Shown here piece by piece: positions 61,517 to 64,000 of a DNA stretch of 64,000 nucleotides; position 1 is the stretch's first letter, and each line of letters opens with the position of its first letter. Source of the stretch: AP-15 sp963772295 (lineage in GTDB: Bacteria > Pseudomonadota > Alphaproteobacteria > ATCC43930 > CGMCC-115725); NCBI GenBank assembly GCA_963772295.1, contig CAVYWO010000004.1:310001-374000 (forward strand), given 5' to 3'. Under the pieces are notes generated by a model. It was not told where the DNA came from. It did not search any database and was given only the letters and a program-made list of their open reading frames with translations. A program made the position numbers and the translations under genes.

Positions 61517-62077
61517 CTACGGGTCGCAATCGTCGATGACTTCGGCATCGCCGATGTCCTCGTCCTCGTCTTCGACATCGTCGCCGGCCGTCAAGATCTG
61601 CAGCAGATTGCCGCGGGCGAACTTCTCCCTGGCAGTGCCGGCCGTTCGCACGAAGGTCTCGTAGACCCCGGCGATCGTTGCCGCCTCGCCCGGCGTGATC
61701 TCGCCGGACGCGAGCGCTGTCGTGACCGCATTCATCGCTCGCGACACGTTCTGCGGCGACGGTTCGTCAATTTCGCCGTTGCCGATAGCCGCGAGGGACG
61801 GCAGAGAGAACGTGACCGGGCGTTCATGGCACCGCGGCAGCACCCGTTCGAGACACAGCTTCATCGCCAACATGTCGCCCGCGAGCGCCGCCCAGGGTTT
61901 TTACACCCCGGCTCTGCGCGTCAACCCTAGGGCTTCGCCATCGAGCAAAGTCGCCGCGGCGAGCGTCGCCCTGTTTCGGGAGCCCCGCCGCCGGCCCGCG
62001 AGATTGCCCGACTGGCCCGGCTGGAACAGCCGCCTGCGCCCGCGCGCCGGCGGCCGCGGCACAATCGCGTCGCTCAT
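61517..62077 (-). pseudogene. DUF5681 family protein, interrupted
   Basis: The N-terminal half starts at the ATG at 62077 with SDAIVPRPPARGRRRLFQPG, QSGNLAGRRRGSRNRATLAA, the DUF5681 core, then stops at 61901 after LTRRAGV. The second half, in another frame, reads LAGDMLAMKLCLERVLPRCH and runs to 61517 with an acidic tail (DDVEDEDEDIGDAE). Between the two the DNA reads GGGTGTAAAAACCC where a few codons (AVELA) would be expected. This could be an insertion-element scar. DUF5681 proteins are frequent near phage terminase-like genes in alphaproteobacteria; function unknown. Confidence 0.72.
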
Positions 62078-62191
62078 CGAGTTGCTTCGCGTCGTTGCGT
62101 ATCTCGTGTTTATATATACAGAATATGGCATTGCGTCAATAGCAATCGCGCGCACCTCGGCCGCTCATGACCCGAGCCAGATCCGCAGAGA

Positions 62192-62524
62192 TTAGGGTAT
62201 GGCCTGTTCGGCGCGCGATCGCTTTTCGCGTCGCTCAAGGCTCAAGGTGCCGAGCGGATGGTCGATGACGACCGGGACGAGATCGGGCATGCCGAACGCG
62301 TCACGCTGCATCGGGCTTCATGGCGGAACCCGGGAGTGCGACCTGCGCGCCGAGCCGGTCTGTCGGGCCGCCGTCTTGCGCAACAGGCGGTTGGCGTTCC
62401 ACTTCGTATCGTCGAGCACGCCGAGGCGCATCCCTTCGAGGTCGGGTATCCGCGGCGCCAGCAAGCGTTCGGCCCCGACGACGCCGAGCGGATCGAAGAC
62501 AGCCCACGCCGACTTCCTGATCAT
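62192..62524 (-). pseudogene. UGSC-family protein remnant with internal deletion
   Basis: From the ATG at 62524, behind GGAGAGGAGGAAGG, the frame reads MIRKSAWAVFDPLGVVGAER, then LEGMRLGVLDDTKWNANRLL, the N-terminus of UGSC-type (seleno)protein relatives. The frame soon stops, and a separate frame gives AFGMPDLVPVVIDHPLGTLS, a C-terminus of the same family, ending at 62192. The middle, including the U/C-GSC motif, is missing. About 330 nt remain of a gene normally several times longer. Confidence 0.55.
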
Positions 62525-62844
62525 CCTTCCTCCTCTCCGGCACGGCCCTGCCCCCACACCCCCCGGGGCAGTCCACGGTGTTCACAGAGCGAGAGCCCGC
62601 TCGGGGCCCCTTTGAGGTCGCGGCGGCGGTGATGCCCCGGCAAACCGCCTGATCGGCGATGCCGTGATCGGCGTCAGCGACCGCCTTCCCTGTTTCCGGG
62701 GATCCGCGCTGACGGCGCTCACCCCTCTCAAACCCGCGGTCGCATCGAGAGGAAAAGAATACACCGGCCAAACTGGGCCACCCAAGAACTCCACACCGAG
62801 ACGGAGAAATCAGTCGCGATCGCCCCGTCTCCTTCGCGCCGATG
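62525..62844. other. Non-coding spacer
   Basis: Between the UGSC remnant and the intron 3' end I find no coding signature on either strand. The minus-strand sequence just before 62524 carries a good ribosome binding site for the UGSC gene. The rest is presumably its leader and the downstream exon flank of the group II intron. Confidence 0.5.
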
Positions 62845-63564
62845 ATGGGGATAGGGGGACACCTCGCGGTGCCACCCCTCCCACACCACCGGGCATACGG
62901 GTCACGTACCACGGCGGTTCGACCGGGTTAAGCTTGGACGGAGACATATTGGTCCGTCAAAGCCGGGCTTTCGGGTGTTGGCGTCGCCACGAATGGTTCG
63001 GCCCCTTGGTGACCGCTGACCCGGGCTTCACCCCGATCATCCGGTTCCAGGGCCAGTGAGTACTAGATCTTCTGCCGCGTTCCACTCATGAGTCGCCAAT
63101 CCTACTTGCCACTCCCAATCGTTCGGGCCTTCGGCCATCGTTTCCGGCTCGGCCTATCTGTTGCTCCGCCTTTCGGCCTTGGAGTGCCTCACTAGCCTTG
63201 CCGACGGCTTGACCTACTATGCCGTCTGCTGACTCCTGCGCCGCGATCAGGTCACCTCGCGGTTCCCTCAGTTCCGAGATCGGAACACGGCGCAGGCGTC
63301 CCCAGGTAAGTTCGATCGCCTTCCCCGCACCCCCGCCGGATCTACAGCCCTGGTCCTTGATGGATATGGACTTCGTGATTAGTCGCCCACTCGTCCGGCC
63401 AGGGATGCCTGATATCCGCTTTCTGTTCGTCAGGTCGCGGTTTTGCTCCGCACTGCCTTCAGACGCCACCTCGCGATGACGCCCTTGTGCTTCGCTAATC
63501 CTTCACCTCCATCAGGTTGGATAGGGGACTTCCACCCCCAAGCTATCGAACATGCTGGGCACAC
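62845..63564 (-). mobile_element. ORF-less group II intron (minus strand)
   Basis: The minus strand begins GTGTGCCCAGCATG (63564 downward), a group II 5' splice-site sequence. It continues with GGGGGTGGAAGTCCCCTATC and GACGAACAGAAAG, both reminiscent of intron domain I. At the 3' end a 34-nt hairpin (complement 62885-62918; ACCGCC pairing with GGTGGT, inner stem GTACG/CGTAT) fits domain V. It is followed by a GCGA-capped hairpin (GGCACC/GGTGTC) fitting domain VI, and by CTATCCCCAT at the 3' end. The 6 nt before the intron, TTCGTC, are complementary to an internal GACGAA (complement 63426-63431). No reverse transcriptase frame is present; the element is about 720 nt, so it would need a maturase in trans. 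Confidence 0.62.
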
Positions 63565-63631
63565 GACGAAACCGCTGTCGCGGTAATTTGTGGCGACGGC
63601 AAGCGTTTGGGAGCTAGCGGGAGGCAGGCGT

Positions 63632-63674
63632 CCTGTCTTGAGATTGAGGGGCCAAGAACCTCACCCAAGACAGG
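63632..63674. repeat. Inverted repeat upstream of integrase
   Basis: CCTGTCTTG at 63632-63640 and CAAGACAGG at 63666-63674 form a perfect 9-bp inverted repeat with 25 nt between the arms. The right arm ends 8 nt before the integrase ATG and includes its AGGAG ribosome binding site. It may be an operator, a recombination core site, or a hairpin controlling translation. Confidence 0.5.
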
Positions 63675-63682
63675 AGCCCCCA

Positions 63683-64000
63683 ATGACCGACAAGGCCATC
63701 AGCCCGTTACGCCAGCGGCTGATCGAGGACATGACAATCCGCCGGCTTGGTCCCAAGACCAAGCACGACTATATCCGCCACGTCAAAAGGTTTGCCGATT
63801 TTCTGGGCCGGTCTGCCGACAAGGCTACCGCCGAGGATGTCCATCGCTATCAGTTGTGGCTGGCGTCGATCGGGGCGACGGTACCGACCGTCAACGTCAG
63901 TGCCACTGCCCTGCGGTTCTTCTTCAACGTCACGTTGAAGCGCCACGATCTTGCCCAGGAGGTCGTCTCGACCCGCGAGCCACGCCGCCTGCCCGTTGTT
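63683..64000 (+). CDS. Tyrosine-recombinase-type integrase, 5' part (runs off the window)
   Basis: The frame from the ATG at 63683 is open to the window edge (106 codons). It has the N-terminal SAM-like DNA-binding domain of tyrosine recombinases: SPLRQRLIEDMTIRRLGPKT, KHDYIRHVKRFADFLGRSAD, TAEDVHRYQLWLASIG and SATALRFFFNVTLKR. The sequence resembles integrases paired with IS91-type transposases. The catalytic domain with its Arg and Tyr lies outside the window. CAGGAG precedes the start. It is probably the first gene of a mobile element whose left end is within this window. Confidence 0.82.
   Translation, partial: MTDKAISPLRQRLIEDMTIRRLGPKTKHDYIRHVKRFADFLGRSADKATAEDVHRYQLWLASIGATVPTVNVSATALRFFFNVTLKRHDLAQEVVSTREPRRLPVV

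Noticed and set aside
63086..63469. Minus-strand protein frame inside the intron region
   Set aside because: It has no reverse-transcriptase or other domain; the sequence is better explained as intron RNA.

Overview
The window is high-GC DNA of an alphaproteobacterium. The main pointers are the three-subunit pntAA-pntAB-pntB transhydrogenase, a SciP-like DUF1153 regulator, a hopanoid-type HpnN exporter, a fused coaBC, a DUF5681 protein, a 34-nt domain V hairpin of a group II intron and Rhizobiales/Rhodospirillales-style palindromic repeats. Genus cannot be fixed from the sequence. Most of the window is ordinary chromosome with tightly packed, ATGA-overlapping operons. The right-hand 4 kb and a 1.3 kb patch at 9.6-10.9 kb are mosaics of dead mobile and accessory genes.

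Layout. 0-4.2 kb: three tandem MFS transporters, the first with a one-base frameshift at its C-terminus, converging on an HpcH/HpaI aldolase. 5.2-8.6 kb: circularly permuted ATP-grasp, alpha-E and transglutaminase-like genes, a conserved trio of unsettled function. 8.8-10.9 kb: XRE and HicB antitoxin-like genes, then remnants of two insertion sequences and a probable TOTE primase-helicase gene. 10.9-14.5 kb: coaBC, an Rrf2 regulator, cysK and a MoeB/ThiF-type adenylyltransferase (coenzyme A and sulfur metabolism). 14.5-17.6 kb: a broken FAD oxidoreductase, a second truncated copy of its 5' end, and two secreted proteins of unknown function. 17.8-20.8 kb: the proton-translocating transhydrogenase. 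21-25 kb: an ECF sigma factor with a membrane anti-sigma factor, then a mitochondrial-type aconitase.

25.1-34.0 kb: a type II secretion cluster (gspF-H-I-J-L-M-C/N-D-K on the minus strand, gspG converging from the plus strand) without the GspE ATPase or the prepilin peptidase. 34.1-39.9 kb: a DsbA/FrnE-like oxidoreductase, then an overlapping run of acyl-CoA ligase, SDR, aminoglycoside-phosphotransferase-like protein, DUF6285 protein and RibBA-like enzyme with a degenerate cyclohydrolase II half. 40.1-43.8 kb: MsrA, an MFS exporter and an acyl-CoA-dehydrogenase-like flavoprotein. 44.1-54.1 kb: SciP-like regulator, frameshifted hpnN, DUF4242 protein, a 1173-residue cyclase-STAND ATPase-LuxR fusion, acyl-CoA dehydrogenase and sulfotransferase. 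54.3-57.6 kb: cobalamin genes cobA, cbiD and cobK with a translationally coupled periplasmic ankyrin protein. 57.6-60 kb: a molybdenum hydroxylase large subunit with no partner subunits.

60-64 kb: decayed cyclase-ATPase, ABC transporter, DUF5681 and UGSC genes, an apparently ORF-less group II intron of about 720 nt, and an integrase running off the right edge. Single-base indels in otherwise well-conserved genes recur (MFS1, FAD oxidoreductase, hpnN, cyclase relic). They may reflect true pseudogenes or draft-assembly errors; this should be resolved before any of these genes is called dead.
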